A stretch of 64,000 nt of DNA from Neobittarella massiliensis (ex Bilen et al. 2018) (GCF_900289145.1 NZ_OKQO01000003.1:269351-333350); one strand, 5' to 3'; positions 51,620-60,611 are shown, numbered from the stretch's first letter. Notes: a model not told the origin generated them from the sequence alone. A program made the numbers and translations.

Positions 51620-52465
51620 ATGCCGGAACTGCCCGAAGTAGAGACGTTGCGCCAGGCGATCGAGCCCTGTATCGTGGGGCGCAAGATCGTCGATACAGCC
51701 GTGCTCAAGCAAAAGATCATCGCCCGCCCCCAAGCCGAGACTTTCTGCAGCGCTTTGGCCGGTTGTACCATCACCGCCATGGGTCGCCGCGGCAAATTTC
51801 TGACCCTGCAGATGGATAGCGGTGATACGGTGATCCTGCACCTGCGCATGACCGGCAACCTGTTGGCCGCCCCAGCCGACTGGCCCCGGGAAAAACACAC
51901 CCACGTAGTGTTTTCGCTCAGTGACGGCACGCAGCTGCGGTATGTAGACTCCCGTGGGTTTGGCCGCTTCTGGCTGCAGACGGCAGGCGAACAAGACGAT
52001 TTCAGCGGTATGGCCAAACTGGGCCCCGAGCCTTTCGACCCCACCTTCACGGCCGGGTACCTGCAAAAGAGCCAGCAAAATCGGCGCCGTCCCATCAAGG
52101 AATGCCTGCTAGACCAGAGCGTGGTGGCGGGCATCGGCAACATCTACGCCGACGAGATCCTGTTTGCCGCCGGTATCTGTCCCACCAGCCCGGCCAGCAC
52201 GCTGCGCCCCAAAGACTGGAGGGCCATAGCGGCGCTCACCCCGCAGATCTTGCAGCAGGGGATAAGCTACAAGCGCCGCACCGCCCGGCAGCACCTGGAG
52301 GGAACCGGTAAAAAGTACAGTGAAGAGGTCTTTTTGCAGGCCTATGGCCGCGCCGGTCAGCCGTGTACGCGCTGCGGTACACCCATTGAGCGCACGGTCA
52401 TTGGCGGGCGCTCCAGCTGTTACTGCCCCCACTGCCAGCCGGTGCCCGGCCGCCCTAAAAAATAG
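51620..52465 (+). CDS. mutM: Formamidopyrimidine-DNA glycosylase
   Basis: A 281-residue Fpg/MutM enzyme that removes 8-oxoguanine and ring-opened purines. MPELPEVETLR carries the catalytic Pro2 and Glu3. GMGRRGKFLTL-like and LRMTGNLL segments lie in the N-domain, QSVVAGIGNIYADEILF is the helix-two-turn-helix, and the C-terminal zinc finger has CTRCGTPIERTVIGGRSS with CYCPHCQ. It starts 48 bases after htpG with AGGAGA ahead, so it may also be read from the htpG promoter. Confidence 0.97.
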   Translation: MPELPEVETLRQAIEPCIVGRKIVDTAVLKQKIIARPQAETFCSALAGCTITAMGRRGKFLTLQMDSGDTVILHLRMTGNLLAAPADWPREKHTHVVFSLSDGTQLRYVDSRGFGRFWLQTAGEQDDFSGMAKLGPEPFDPTFTAGYLQKSQQNRRRPIKECLLDQSVVAGIGNIYADEILFAAGICPTSPASTLRPKDWRAIAALTPQILQQGISYKRRTARQHLEGTGKKYSEEVFLQAYGRAGQPCTRCGTPIERTVIGGRSSCYCPHCQPVPGRPKK

Positions 52466-52492
52466 TACATAGCACACACAATACTCTTATAT

Positions 52493-52547
52493 AGGAGCAC
52501 CGCGGACCCCGGCGTTTTGCCGGGTATTGGCGGTGCTCTTTTTTGGC
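52493..52547 (+). terminator. Terminator after mutM
   Basis: GAGCACCGC and GCGGTGCTC enclose a CCCGGC/GCCGGG inner hairpin, followed by UUUUUU. Confidence 0.88.
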
Positions 52548-52630
52548 AGCCCCCGTTTGCATACCAGGAAGCCCCCTTAATAAGTACACCGTATGCACAA
52601 AAAGATCTTTAAATGTTTAGCACAGTGCAG

Positions 52631-52665
52631 TTTTTCGACAAAAATGTTGTTATTTTGTCGAAAAA
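52631..52665. promoter_or_regulatory. Inverted pair of Spo0A-box sequences
   Basis: TTTTTCGACAAAA and TTTTGTCGAAAAA form a perfect 13-bp inverted repeat with a nine-base spacer. Each arm contains TGTCGAA, the 0A-box core. It lies 46 bp before the start of the degenerate amidase gene. Confidence 0.7.
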
Positions 52666-52710
52666 TAGATACCATGTACTTATTACAGGCAGGTAGAACG
52701 GGGAGATCTT

Positions 52711-54726
52711 ATGAAAAACAGAGAGCAAAGCCAAAACAGTCCCACCGATCGTCGCGCGGCGATCGATCCGATGTCCGGCCGAGAGCAGCCGCCGGCGCAT
52801 CGCCCGCAAAAACTGTTGCGGCTGCTGGCCGGCTGCCTGGGGTGTCTGCTTCTGGTGGCGGGGGCTATTCTGCTGGGGAGATATCTGGGTCAGCGGCAAC
52901 ACGTTCATCAGGTCACCGGCTTCCCCCAGGCGCCTGCGATCAGCGGCGAACCGCTCGATGTAGGTGACGGCGTGACGGCCGCGCTGTTGGGCGGATACCG
53001 GCAGCTGGGCCTCGATGATCCGCTCCCGGCCGGGCTGGATATAAAAAACCCGGCGCAGCCCTATACCGTCACCGAGGCTGATACCATCCATTTTTACGGC
53101 ACCGCCAGCCCAAAAGTCACGCTCAAAATAAACGGGGTCAAGGTGCTGTGCAACGCGCGCGGACAGTTCTCGGTCACCGGCCGGCTGTCGCCGGGGCCCA
53201 ACGCCTTTCACATCGTGTACAAAGACGAGCCGGAACGCCTGTATGTGGTGGTGTGCGACCAGCGCCTTTTGCGTGGGGTGTCACCGGCGCAAGACCTGCA
53301 GCTCTCTGCCGGCAGCGGCATTTTGGTAGAGGTGCAGGCCAGCGCCAAGGCGGCGGTTACTGCTCGGCTGCTGGGGGAGGAGATCACGCTCTCCCAGGTA
53401 CAGCAGCCCGCTGGCGACGAAGAGCGGTCGGCGGCCGGCAGTACCTTTGTGGGTATGCTCTTTGTGCCAGATGATCTGCAGCCGGGCAGCGAAGTGGGCC
53501 GTATTCAGATACGGGCCACTGCCGGTGGGCGCACCGAAGAGATGCAGGGCGGCTTGGTCACCGTAGCCGAAAATGGGCCCCAGGCCCTGCCTGCGCCCCC
53601 GGCTGACAGCTATCTGCCGCCGGCGGTCGACCCGGGGCAGGATCTGTACCCCGACTACAGTGGCAGCGCGGTGGCCATCCAGGCCGGTCCGGGCGGGGCC
53701 GCCGGCTATGCTGCCGGCCAAATGACCAACCTGCCCAGCCCCACGATCTTTCCGCTTGCTACCGGTACCATCGATTTTATCGAGGCCGGCCCCTTGGTCT
53801 GCAGCGATCTGGGGTATACCGACCAGTACTACCTGCTGCGCTCCGGCACTAGAGTGCTGGCACGGGAGGTGGCGCTGCTCGGCGAGGAGCAGATACCGGC
53901 CAACCACATCGAAGAGATCACCGCACAGCTGGATGGAAAAGACCTGCAGCTTCGCATAAAACAGTCTTGGCGCGCCCCATACCGCATAGAGTGGAGTGAG
54001 GGGGGCCTGCTGCTCCACTTTTACTGTCAGGATGGGGCTCGCCCGCTGGTAGAGCTGCCAGTCAACAGCGTGTTTGCCGGTGCCAGCTGGCTGACCGGCG
54101 AGGAGCAGGGGAGCCAAACGCTGGCGCTCACCTTTGGCAGTACCGGCCAGTTTCGCGGTGTCAGCAGCAGCTATGACGGCCAGGACCTGGTGCTGCGCTT
54201 TGCACCGGTGGTGCGCTCGCTCGCCGGTGCACGGATCTACCTCGACCTCAGCTACAGCGGCTTGTCGCTGGGCGGCGTCACCGATGCGGAGGTACTGCGC
54301 GGCATCGCAGCCGAGACTAAGATCCAGCTGGAGACCCGCGGTGCCCAGGTGTGTATCGGCGACGGGTCACTGCCGCCAGATCAGCGGGTACAGGCCTGTC
54401 GCGACTGGGGCGGAACGCTGTTTTTGCAGCTGCGGCTGGCGAGCGCTGGCCAGTCCGCCGCCAGCGGCTGCACGGCCAGTTACTTTACCCCCTACTCGGC
54501 GCGGCTGGCGGGCAACCTCACAGCGGCGCTGTCGTCGGCGACTCCGCTGCGCGACCTGGGCGCCGCCCAGGGGTATCTCTCCGTCACCCGCCAGTTTACC
54601 TGCCCGGCAGTAGCGCTCTCCTGCGGCCATCTGAGCGACCCTGACGACCTGGATTATCTGTCCAGCACACCGGGCAAAAAGCAGGTGGCAGCGGCCATTG
54701 CCGACGGTATCTACGCCGGGTCGTGA
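52711..54726 (+). CDS. Membrane-anchored protein with a degenerate amidase_3 domain
   Basis: A 671-residue protein. Residues 1-35 are cytosolic, about 36-58 a membrane anchor, 100-290 beta-rich domains, about 300-350 a Pro/Gly-rich linker, 350-500 an AMIN-like region, and 510-671 a fold like zinc N-acetylmuramoyl-L-alanine amidases. All zinc-site motifs are altered: DPGHGG reads DLSYSG, the SIHAN strand reads LQLRLA, and VEIGFLSN reads LSCGHLSD. The ring of ARIYLDLSYSG, DRQ-like helix and late LSDPDDLDYL still shows the fold. It may bind peptidoglycan or a partner in sporulation. The ATG has GGGGAGA ahead. Confidence 0.7.
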   Translation: MKNREQSQNSPTDRRAAIDPMSGREQPPAHRPQKLLRLLAGCLGCLLLVAGAILLGRYLGQRQHVHQVTGFPQAPAISGEPLDVGDGVTAALLGGYRQLGLDDPLPAGLDIKNPAQPYTVTEADTIHFYGTASPKVTLKINGVKVLCNARGQFSVTGRLSPGPNAFHIVYKDEPERLYVVVCDQRLLRGVSPAQDLQLSAGSGILVEVQASAKAAVTARLLGEEITLSQVQQPAGDEERSAAGSTFVGMLFVPDDLQPGSEVGRIQIRATAGGRTEEMQGGLVTVAENGPQALPAPPADSYLPPAVDPGQDLYPDYSGSAVAIQAGPGGAAGYAAGQMTNLPSPTIFPLATGTIDFIEAGPLVCSDLGYTDQYYLLRSGTRVLAREVALLGEEQIPANHIEEITAQLDGKDLQLRIKQSWRAPYRIEWSEGGLLLHFYCQDGARPLVELPVNSVFAGASWLTGEEQGSQTLALTFGSTGQFRGVSSSYDGQDLVLRFAPVVRSLAGARIYLDLSYSGLSLGGVTDAEVLRGIAAETKIQLETRGAQVCIGDGSLPPDQRVQACRDWGGTLFLQLRLASAGQSAASGCTASYFTPYSARLAGNLTAALSSATPLRDLGAAQGYLSVTRQFTCPAVALSCGHLSDPDDLDYLSSTPGKKQVAAAIADGIYAGS

Positions 54727-54769
54727 CTCGTGCCACAGGGCACATCACCGCCGACGGCGACCCTGCAAA

Positions 54770-54895
54770 ATGTTCTGGGATCAGCAGATCCTGGACCAGT
54801 CGTATATCAAAAAGCCGCAGATCGGCCAGCTGGCCAACATACTGGACCTTAATGGCCAGATCCTCTACTGCGACGAGCTGGTCGCGCGCCTGTAA
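54770..54895 (+). CDS. Possible 41-residue protein
   Basis: A short open frame (FWDQQILDQSYIKKPQIGQ and following hydrophobic positions) that looks protein-like but has no good ribosome site and no family I know. It could be the tail of a decayed gene. Low confidence. Confidence 0.25.
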   Translation: MFWDQQILDQSYIKKPQIGQLANILDLNGQILYCDELVARL

Positions 54896-54937
54896 ACTGG
54901 GGCAGAGGCGTGCCCATTCAACACTGCGCTTTTATTA

Positions 54938-54969
54938 AAAACAGCCGGCAGCGGGTCCGGCTGTTTTTT
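54938..54969 (+). terminator. Terminator after the amidase-like gene
   Basis: AAACAGCCGG and CCGGCTGTTT arms followed by UUUU. Confidence 0.85.
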
Positions 54970-55095
54970 AGTGGGAAAAAGTTGACATACTGCTGTCAGC
55001 TTCGCTGTGCTATGATAGCAGTAGTAAACAGGGGCAGGCATCTTAAAGAGGAACCGAAGTACCAAAAGCCCCTGGATCAAGAGAGGGTAGACCAG

Positions 55096-55863
55096 ATGGG
55101 ATTTATCACCGTAGATCAGCACAATATCGACACCGAACACATCTGTTGCGCCATCGCCGATAAAAAAGGCGAGCACTGTGTGTCCTCCAAAAAGATGTGG
55201 ATGAAACAGCGCTTTGCCGATGGGCTCACCTTTGTCAAACTCGACCAGCGCGGCAAGGTGTTCATCGAGTACCTACCGGCTCAAAGCGCCTGGTACCCCA
55301 TACAGGCCAGCGGGTATATGCACATTGACTGCCTGTGGGTGGCGGGCAAGTTCAAAGGTCAGGGGTACGCCAGCGAACTGCTGGACCGCTGTATCGCCGA
55401 TGCCGAGCAGCGGGGATTTTGCGGGCTCACAGTGCTGTCATCAGCGAAAAAGCGCCCCTTTTTAAGCGACCCCGGCTATCTAAAGCACCGGGGATTTGCA
55501 GTGGCTGATACCGCACAGCCCTATTTTCAGCTCTGGTACCTGCCTTTTACCAGCAGTGCACCGGTGCCCCAGTTTCGCAGCTGCGCCCGCTCCGGCCAGA
55601 TCAAAGAGCAGGGCCTGGTGCTCTACTACACCAATCAGTGCCCCCACACCGAAAAATATGCGCCGCTCATTTGCCAGCTGGCGGCAGACCACGGCCTGCA
55701 GCTGTCGCTGCGCAAGCTGCAAACTACCCGGCAGGCACAGGCGGCCCCCACGGCTTCTCCCACCTACAGCCTGTTTTACGGCGGCCACCTGGTAACCAGC
55801 GAGATCCTGTCGCCGGCCAAGTTCGAGAAGTTTTTACAAAAACAGGGCCTTATACCGCTGTGA
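55096..55863 (+). CDS. GNAT N-acetyltransferase with C-terminal YoaP-like domain
   Basis: A 255-residue protein. Residues 1-150 form a GNAT fold; the acetyl-CoA loop lies in WVAGKFKGQGYASELLDRC (about residues 78-96) and is preceded by HIDCLWV. The C-terminal part (about 165-255), with VLYYTNQCPHTEKYAPLI, resembles the YoaP-like extension found on clostridial GNAT proteins. The start at 55096 is chosen because GAGGGT precedes it. The acceptor molecule is unknown. It has its own transcription unit after a terminator. Confidence 0.8.
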   Translation: MGFITVDQHNIDTEHICCAIADKKGEHCVSSKKMWMKQRFADGLTFVKLDQRGKVFIEYLPAQSAWYPIQASGYMHIDCLWVAGKFKGQGYASELLDRCIADAEQRGFCGLTVLSSAKKRPFLSDPGYLKHRGFAVADTAQPYFQLWYLPFTSSAPVPQFRSCARSGQIKEQGLVLYYTNQCPHTEKYAPLICQLAADHGLQLSLRKLQTTRQAQAAPTASPTYSLFYGGHLVTSEILSPAKFEKFLQKQGLIPL

Positions 55864-55917
55864 CTAGCTCACTTGTAAAACCGTATATGGCCGTTTTCCT
55901 CCGGCGGCGCCACAGGT

Positions 55918-55958
55918 AAAAAAAGCCCGGCACCTCACAGCAAGGTGCCGGGCTTTTA
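55918..55958. terminator. Terminator between the GNAT and nitroreductase genes
   Basis: AAAAGCCCGGCACCT and AGGTGCCGGGCTTTT pair; it serves both converging genes. Confidence 0.88.
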
Positions 55959-55966
55959 ACAAATTT

Positions 55967-56647
55967 TTAGCACACCGCCTGCATCTGCGGCAAAAAACAG
56001 GTCTGGCCGGCGCCACACTCAAAATGGTATTTGACGATGCCCACGTTCACCTCGGCACAGCTGCCGCCGGTGGCGTGTACCTGCACCTCCCCGTCGGCCA
56101 GCGACACGATGAACTTCTGCTGATTCATAGCTGTGGGTGCCAGCATGGCCGCCTCCATCCCGGCGCGAAACCAGTCGGGCATCGGGCCATTTACGCGGCA
56201 CAGCGCCGAGAGCGGCTTGCTCTTGTGGGCGGTGCCCTGCGTGGTCCCATGCCCCAAAGCGATCACGCACACCAGCTTTTGCCCCTCTTTCAGCACCGCC
56301 GCGCACCTGTTTTTGCGATAGGTACCGGCCACCCAGCAGCTGTTTAGCCCCAGCTGACCGGCGCGCAGAGCAAGGCGCTGGCCAAAATAGCCGGCGCGCT
56401 GTGGTAGGTCGGGTGTGTCCTCACCCGCCAGGAGCAGGTAGTTGCGCACACCGCGAAACCCGCTGCAGCGGGCCATCAGGCTGCCAAAGGCCTCCGGCTC
56501 GTCGGTGACGAGCTGTATGTCCAGCCCCCCCTGTCCGTTGCAGGCGGCTATCTCCTCCCGCAGCGCCTGCAAAACAGGTTCCTCGATCTTTTGGTCGGTG
56601 TAGCTGCGCACCGCATGGCGGTCGCGCAGCGCCTGCATCAGGTCCAT
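55967..56647 (-). CDS. Nitroreductase-family FMN protein (TM-nitroreductase type)
   Basis: A 226-residue flavoprotein. RHAVRSYTDQKIEEPVLQAL is the N-terminal FMN-binding segment, GQLGLNSCWVAGTY (about residues 96-109) and LAPTAMNQQKF (about 170-180) complete the PF14512 nitroreductase pattern, in which the second FMN segment sits late. The reduction target is unknown. The ATG at 56647 has AGAAAGGGG ahead. Confidence 0.85.
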   Translation of the reverse strand: MDLMQALRDRHAVRSYTDQKIEEPVLQALREEIAACNGQGGLDIQLVTDEPEAFGSLMARCSGFRGVRNYLLLAGEDTPDLPQRAGYFGQRLALRAGQLGLNSCWVAGTYRKNRCAAVLKEGQKLVCVIALGHGTTQGTAHKSKPLSALCRVNGPMPDWFRAGMEAAMLAPTAMNQQKFIVSLADGEVQVHATGGSCAEVNVGIVKYHFECGAGQTCFLPQMQAVC

Positions 56648-56896
56648 ATTTGCCCCTTTCTGTGCAGCGGCCTGGGCCGGCTGCAAATGTTTCGGCACGC
56701 ACCCGCATACATAAAAGCAGCGGGGAATCTACTCTACTATTATAGCACACCGCCGCCAACAGGTGTGCGGGCCGACAAAAGAGGGCAAACCGTACGGCGC
56801 CAGGCCTGTCCGGCGGTCTTTTCTGGCATTTTTGGACATAGACTTTACAAAAAGTGCCTGGCAAGACAGGATGCGTAATGCGTGGGAGGGAGAACG

Positions 56897-57871
56897 GTGA
56901 GAAACGACAGGGATTACCGGACTTATAGCAGGGATACACGTCCATCGCGGCGGGAGGAGCGCACAAACAGCGGGCTCGTCACCTTGGTGCAGATCGGGCT
57001 TACCGCTCTGCTGGTGGGGGGGATAGCGCTCACTCAGTGGGTAAAGCCAACCTTTTTCGAAGATGTGCGAAAAGATTTTAAAGCCGTCATCTACCGTGAA
57101 GAGGACCTGTCCGAGGCACAGGATGTGCTGTGGCAGGTGTACGATAAGCTCGGCGGCAAAGAGAGCGAACAAAAAGATAGCAGTCGACAGAGCTCCTCGG
57201 CCGATGCTTCGTCTGGCAGCCAGTCCAGCGGCAGCGGTACCGGTACCAGCAGCACTGCCGACAGCGCTGCCCAGTCCTCCAGCGCGCAGGCCACCGCCAG
57301 TCAGGGCGCCACTACCACCACAGTGCTGGCGGCGCCGGGCACGCTGGTGCGTCAGGGCGAGGCGCTGGGTCAGGGCGGCGGTCAGGAGGTGGATCAGTCG
57401 GTGCTGGCCACCGCCCAGAGCGGTGAGGCGCTGGCCCCGCCGGAAAATGCCAGCTACGAGCCTTTTTCGCTCACCCAGCAGCCCACACTGCCGGTCAAAG
57501 ACCCCACCGTCACCTCGCCGTTTGGCTACCGCGATCACCCGCTGACCGGCAAGCTGGATTTCCACACCGGCATCGATCTGGCAGTGCCTATGGATACCCG
57601 TATCGCCGCCACGCTGTGCGGGGTAGTAAAAGAGGCGGGCCAGTCAGAGGTGTACGGCAACTACCTGCTCATCGACCACGGCGATGGGCTGCAGAGCTTT
57701 TACGGGCACTGCAACAGTCTGCTGGTCTCGGCCGGCACTGTGGTCCGTCAGGGCGAGACCATTGCTCGGGTGGGCACTACCGGCTGGTCCACCGGCCCCC
57801 ATCTGCACTTTGAATTTCGCATAAACGGGGTGCGGCTCAACCCAACTTGGGCCTTCCCGCAACTGGCATGA
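56897..57871 (+). CDS. M23 metallopeptidase, SpoIVFA/SpoIIQ-like
   Basis: A 324-residue membrane-anchored protein. After a 26-residue charged head come one helix (about residues 27-48), a Ser/Gln/Gly/Thr-rich linker (about 85-145) and a LytM/M23 domain (about 205-320). The zinc residues are intact: FHTGID, then GPHLHFE near the end. In the usual clostridial order the gene before spoIVFB codes for SpoIVFA, which B. subtilis uses to hold SpoIVFB inactive; SpoIIQ is an alternative. GTG at 56897 has GGGAGGG ahead. Its stop overlaps the next start. Confidence 0.8.
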   Translation: MRNDRDYRTYSRDTRPSRREERTNSGLVTLVQIGLTALLVGGIALTQWVKPTFFEDVRKDFKAVIYREEDLSEAQDVLWQVYDKLGGKESEQKDSSRQSSSADASSGSQSSGSGTGTSSTADSAAQSSSAQATASQGATTTTVLAAPGTLVRQGEALGQGGGQEVDQSVLATAQSGEALAPPENASYEPFSLTQQPTLPVKDPTVTSPFGYRDHPLTGKLDFHTGIDLAVPMDTRIAATLCGVVKEAGQSEVYGNYLLIDHGDGLQSFYGHCNSLLVSAGTVVRQGETIARVGTTGWSTGPHLHFEFRINGVRLNPTWAFPQLA

Positions 57872-58470
57872 GATTTGCCCTAAAAGGGACCGAGATCGCC
57901 GTCAGCCCGCTGTATCTTTTTTTGCTGCTGTGCATCTCGGTGTTCGACTATACGGGTATCGTGCGCACCGCCCTGGTGGCTAGCCTGCTGCACGAAGCCG
58001 GGCACCTGGCAGTGCTCCTGTTACAGCGCCAAAAAATATACGGTCTCTATTTTTCCCCCGCCGGTATCCGGCTCGACCGCGGCGGCGATTACCTGCCGGG
58101 CCTGCGCGATATACCGGTATTTTTGGCGGGCCCGGCGGTCAATCTGCTCTGCGGTCTGGCGGCGCTGGCGGCGCTGCAGCAGCGCTTTCAGGTAGATGTG
58201 CTCATCTTCTGTCTGGTGCACCTGCTGCTGGGCGGCTTTAACCTGCTGCCGGTCTCGGTGCTCGACGGCGGCCAGGTGCTCTACCTGCTGTTGTGGCGCG
58301 CCTTTGGCCGCCGCCGGGCCGATGTGGCCAGCGCGCTTTTGTCCTATGCGGTACTGGGTCTGCTCTGTCTGGCCGGCGCCTGGCTGTTGCTGCATACCGG
58401 CGGCAACCCCACGCTGCTCATCGCCGGGCTGTATCTGCTCTGGGCCCAGCGCCGGCAGGGAAGCGGTTGA
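57868..58470 (+). CDS. M50 site-2 protease, SpoIVFB-like
   Basis: A 200-residue intramembrane zinc protease with about six helices. The zinc motif is LLHEAGHLAVLL (about residues 38-49) and the third ligand lies in NLLPVSVLDGGQVLY (about 125-139). In B. subtilis SpoIVFB cuts pro-sigma-K in the mother cell. The ATG overlaps the stop of the M23 gene (ATGA), and TIGR03960 and TIGR03936 follow as in other Clostridia, supporting spoIVFB. No sigma-K gene lies in this window. Confidence 0.85.
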   Translation: MRFALKGTEIAVSPLYLFLLLCISVFDYTGIVRTALVASLLHEAGHLAVLLLQRQKIYGLYFSPAGIRLDRGGDYLPGLRDIPVFLAGPAVNLLCGLAALAALQQRFQVDVLIFCLVHLLLGGFNLLPVSVLDGGQVLYLLLWRAFGRRRADVASALLSYAVLGLLCLAGAWLLLHTGGNPTLLIAGLYLLWAQRRQGSG

Positions 58471-58491
58471 GCAGAGCACATCAGATCTTTA

Positions 58492-58524
58492 GAGGAGCTG
58501 GCTGATAGCCGGCTCCTTTTTTGC
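58492..58524 (+). terminator. Terminator after the M50 gene
   Basis: AGGAGCTGGCT and AGCCGGCTCCT arms (one mismatch) followed by UUUUUU. Confidence 0.85.
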
Positions 58525-58587
58525 CGCGCTCACAGCAAAACGATTGGCAACGAGCAGGGAGCACAACCGGGAGATCGAGCTGCCGAT

Positions 58588-58617
58588 TTGCTTTTATCGG
58601 TAAAAGCGCGGTATAAT
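58588..58617 (+). promoter_or_regulatory. Promoter of the EAL-domain gene
   Basis: TTGCTT, 18 bases, TATAAT. Confidence 0.55.
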
Positions 58618-58681
58618 CAGGTCAGAGTAAAATAAAAAATGGTCCCTCTGCACCGCCAGATGTGACCGGGGAGGTGTGCGC

Positions 58682-60412
58682 ATGCGCAGTGTAGAGGCAG
58701 AACAGATAGCACAGAGGTTCATCCAGTGCTATTTGCGCCGGGATCTGGACGGGATAGGGGAGCTCTTGGCTCAGCCGCTGTTTTGGATAGGCGCAGAAAA
58801 GAGCGATGTGTTTTACAGCTTCGAGGATGTGTGCGCCCACATGCGCCAGCTGCACGGCGACCCAAAGGTGCAGCTCCTGCTGGAAAACATGCAGGTCGAG
58901 AGCTTTTCCTCCGGCCGCGACACCACCACCGTGCTGGCTTTTCTGCGGCTGGGCGTAGAGGCAGAGAGCGGCGCCTCTATGCTCACGGTGCGCATGACGC
59001 TGCAGCTGCGCTCTCTGCCGCAGGGGTGGCGCATCTGCTGCATCCATTCCTCGGTGCCCTATTTTCCGCCTCAAGACGCCTCCGCCGTCCAGGTGACCCG
59101 GCGGCAGTTGGAAGAGCTGCGCCTGCGCGATGCGCTCACCGGCATCTACAATATGGAGGGCTTTGTCGCCGCCGCCGACCAGCTGCGCCGCCGGTGGCCG
59201 CAAAACACCTATGTCTTTTTAAAGTTCGGCATCAACGGCTTTCGCTACATCAACCGCACCAGCGGCTTTGTGGTGGGCGACCAGGTGCTGCGGCACATCG
59301 CCGGCCACCTGCAGGCCAGCTGTAGCGAGCAGGAGACCTGTGGCCGGGTAGAAAAAGATATCTTTGCCGCCATGCTCGTCTTTCGCGGCAAAGCCGATAT
59401 GGCCCGCCGCATGGAGCAGATACGCGCCGCGCTCGTCGACGAGGAACTGCGCCGGCAGCTCAGTGTCGAGATCAACTTCACTGCCGGTCTCTATCTGCCG
59501 CCCAACTTGCAGGGCGAGGAGATCAAAGATATGCTCGACAAGGCCCTGGTCGCCCAGCAGTCGCTCGACAGCAGCCGTGCAGTGAGCGAATACGTGTACT
59601 ATGCCCCCGAGATGTCGGCCCGCTGGTACGCCGACTCGCAGCTGATGGCCAAAGCGATGTCGGCGATCGAGAGCGGCGCCTTCAAACTGTACATACAGCC
59701 GCAGGTAGAGCTCGCTACCGGCTCGCCGGCTGCGGGGGAGGCGCTGGTGCGCTGGCAGCAGCCCGATGGTTCTCTCATCATGCCGGGGGCGTTCATCCCC
59801 CTGTTCGAGCACAGCGAGTTTATTTTGGAGTTCGATTTCTACATGTTAGATCTGCTTTGTCGGCATCTGCGCCGCTGGCTAAATGAGGGCCGGCCGGTGT
59901 TGCCGGTATCCATCAACCAGTCGCGCCGGCACCTGGCCCACAGCCGCTACCTGGAGGACTTTTGCTCGGTGGTCGACAAGTACCGCATCCCCCACGAGCT
60001 GATCGTGTTCGAGCTGACCGAGAGCACCTTTGTCGAGTATAACGACGAGGTCTATGTCATGGCTCGGCGGCTGCACGAGATGGGCTTTTTGCTGGCCATC
60101 GACGATTTCGGCACCGGCTATGCCTCCCTCAACATGCTCAGTATGCTCTCGGCGGACATCTTAAAGATCGACCGCAGTCTGGCCATCGACTGCGAGAAGA
60201 ACCGCCGCAGCGTCGTCATTTTGCAAAAGGTGGTGGAGATGGCCCACGAGACCAAAATGATCGCTGTGTGTGAGGGGATAGAGACTGCCGGTCAGCTCGA
60301 CTGCGTGCGGCAGCTGGGGTGCGATGTGGTCCAGGGCTTTTACTACGCCCGGCCCATGCCGGCCGAAGACTTTGCCGGCCAGTATCTCGCCCCCTGCGCC
60401 GTCAGCCATTAG
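58682..60412 (+). CDS. c-di-GMP phosphodiesterase with SnoaL-like and degenerate GGDEF domains
   Basis: A 576-residue cytosolic protein in three parts: a SnoaL/NTF2-like sensor fold (about residues 1-135), a GGDEF domain (about 140-310) whose active-site loop reads RVEKDIF so it should not make c-di-GMP, and an EAL domain (about 325-570). EAL residues are present: GEALVRW, SINQSR, ELTEST, DDFGTGYASL, LKIDRS, EGIET and VVQGFYYARP. It should hydrolyse c-di-GMP. GGGGAGG before the ATG at 58682 sets the start. The signal sensed is unknown. Confidence 0.9.
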   Translation: MRSVEAEQIAQRFIQCYLRRDLDGIGELLAQPLFWIGAEKSDVFYSFEDVCAHMRQLHGDPKVQLLLENMQVESFSSGRDTTTVLAFLRLGVEAESGASMLTVRMTLQLRSLPQGWRICCIHSSVPYFPPQDASAVQVTRRQLEELRLRDALTGIYNMEGFVAAADQLRRRWPQNTYVFLKFGINGFRYINRTSGFVVGDQVLRHIAGHLQASCSEQETCGRVEKDIFAAMLVFRGKADMARRMEQIRAALVDEELRRQLSVEINFTAGLYLPPNLQGEEIKDMLDKALVAQQSLDSSRAVSEYVYYAPEMSARWYADSQLMAKAMSAIESGAFKLYIQPQVELATGSPAAGEALVRWQQPDGSLIMPGAFIPLFEHSEFILEFDFYMLDLLCRHLRRWLNEGRPVLPVSINQSRRHLAHSRYLEDFCSVVDKYRIPHELIVFELTESTFVEYNDEVYVMARRLHEMGFLLAIDDFGTGYASLNMLSMLSADILKIDRSLAIDCEKNRRSVVILQKVVEMAHETKMIAVCEGIETAGQLDCVRQLGCDVVQGFYYARPMPAEDFAGQYLAPCAVSH

Positions 60413-60507
60413 CGCGGTGCCCGCCCGCGGCTGGCGGTCTCAATAAAAATGCCACACTTACATAAAATAGATCCAAGCGATTCCTCCTAAAAGAAAGCAC
60501 CTCTCTA

Positions 60508-60552
60508 AGCGGGCCCGGACCAGATGTCGTCCGGGCCCGCTCTCTTGTTTTT
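60508..60552 (+). terminator. Terminator after the EAL gene
   Basis: AGCGGGCCCGGAC and GTCCGGGCCCGCT form a perfect stem; U-rich sequence follows. Confidence 0.85.
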
Positions 60553-60582
60553 TACGGGCTCCGCACCGGCATATACTGGCGA

Positions 60583-60611
60583 TTGCAAACCGTGTCGAGA
60601 TAGGCTATAAT
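60583..60611 (+). promoter_or_regulatory. Promoter of the radical SAM pair
   Basis: TTGCAA, 17 bases, TATAAT, about 80 bases before the start codon. Confidence 0.75.
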
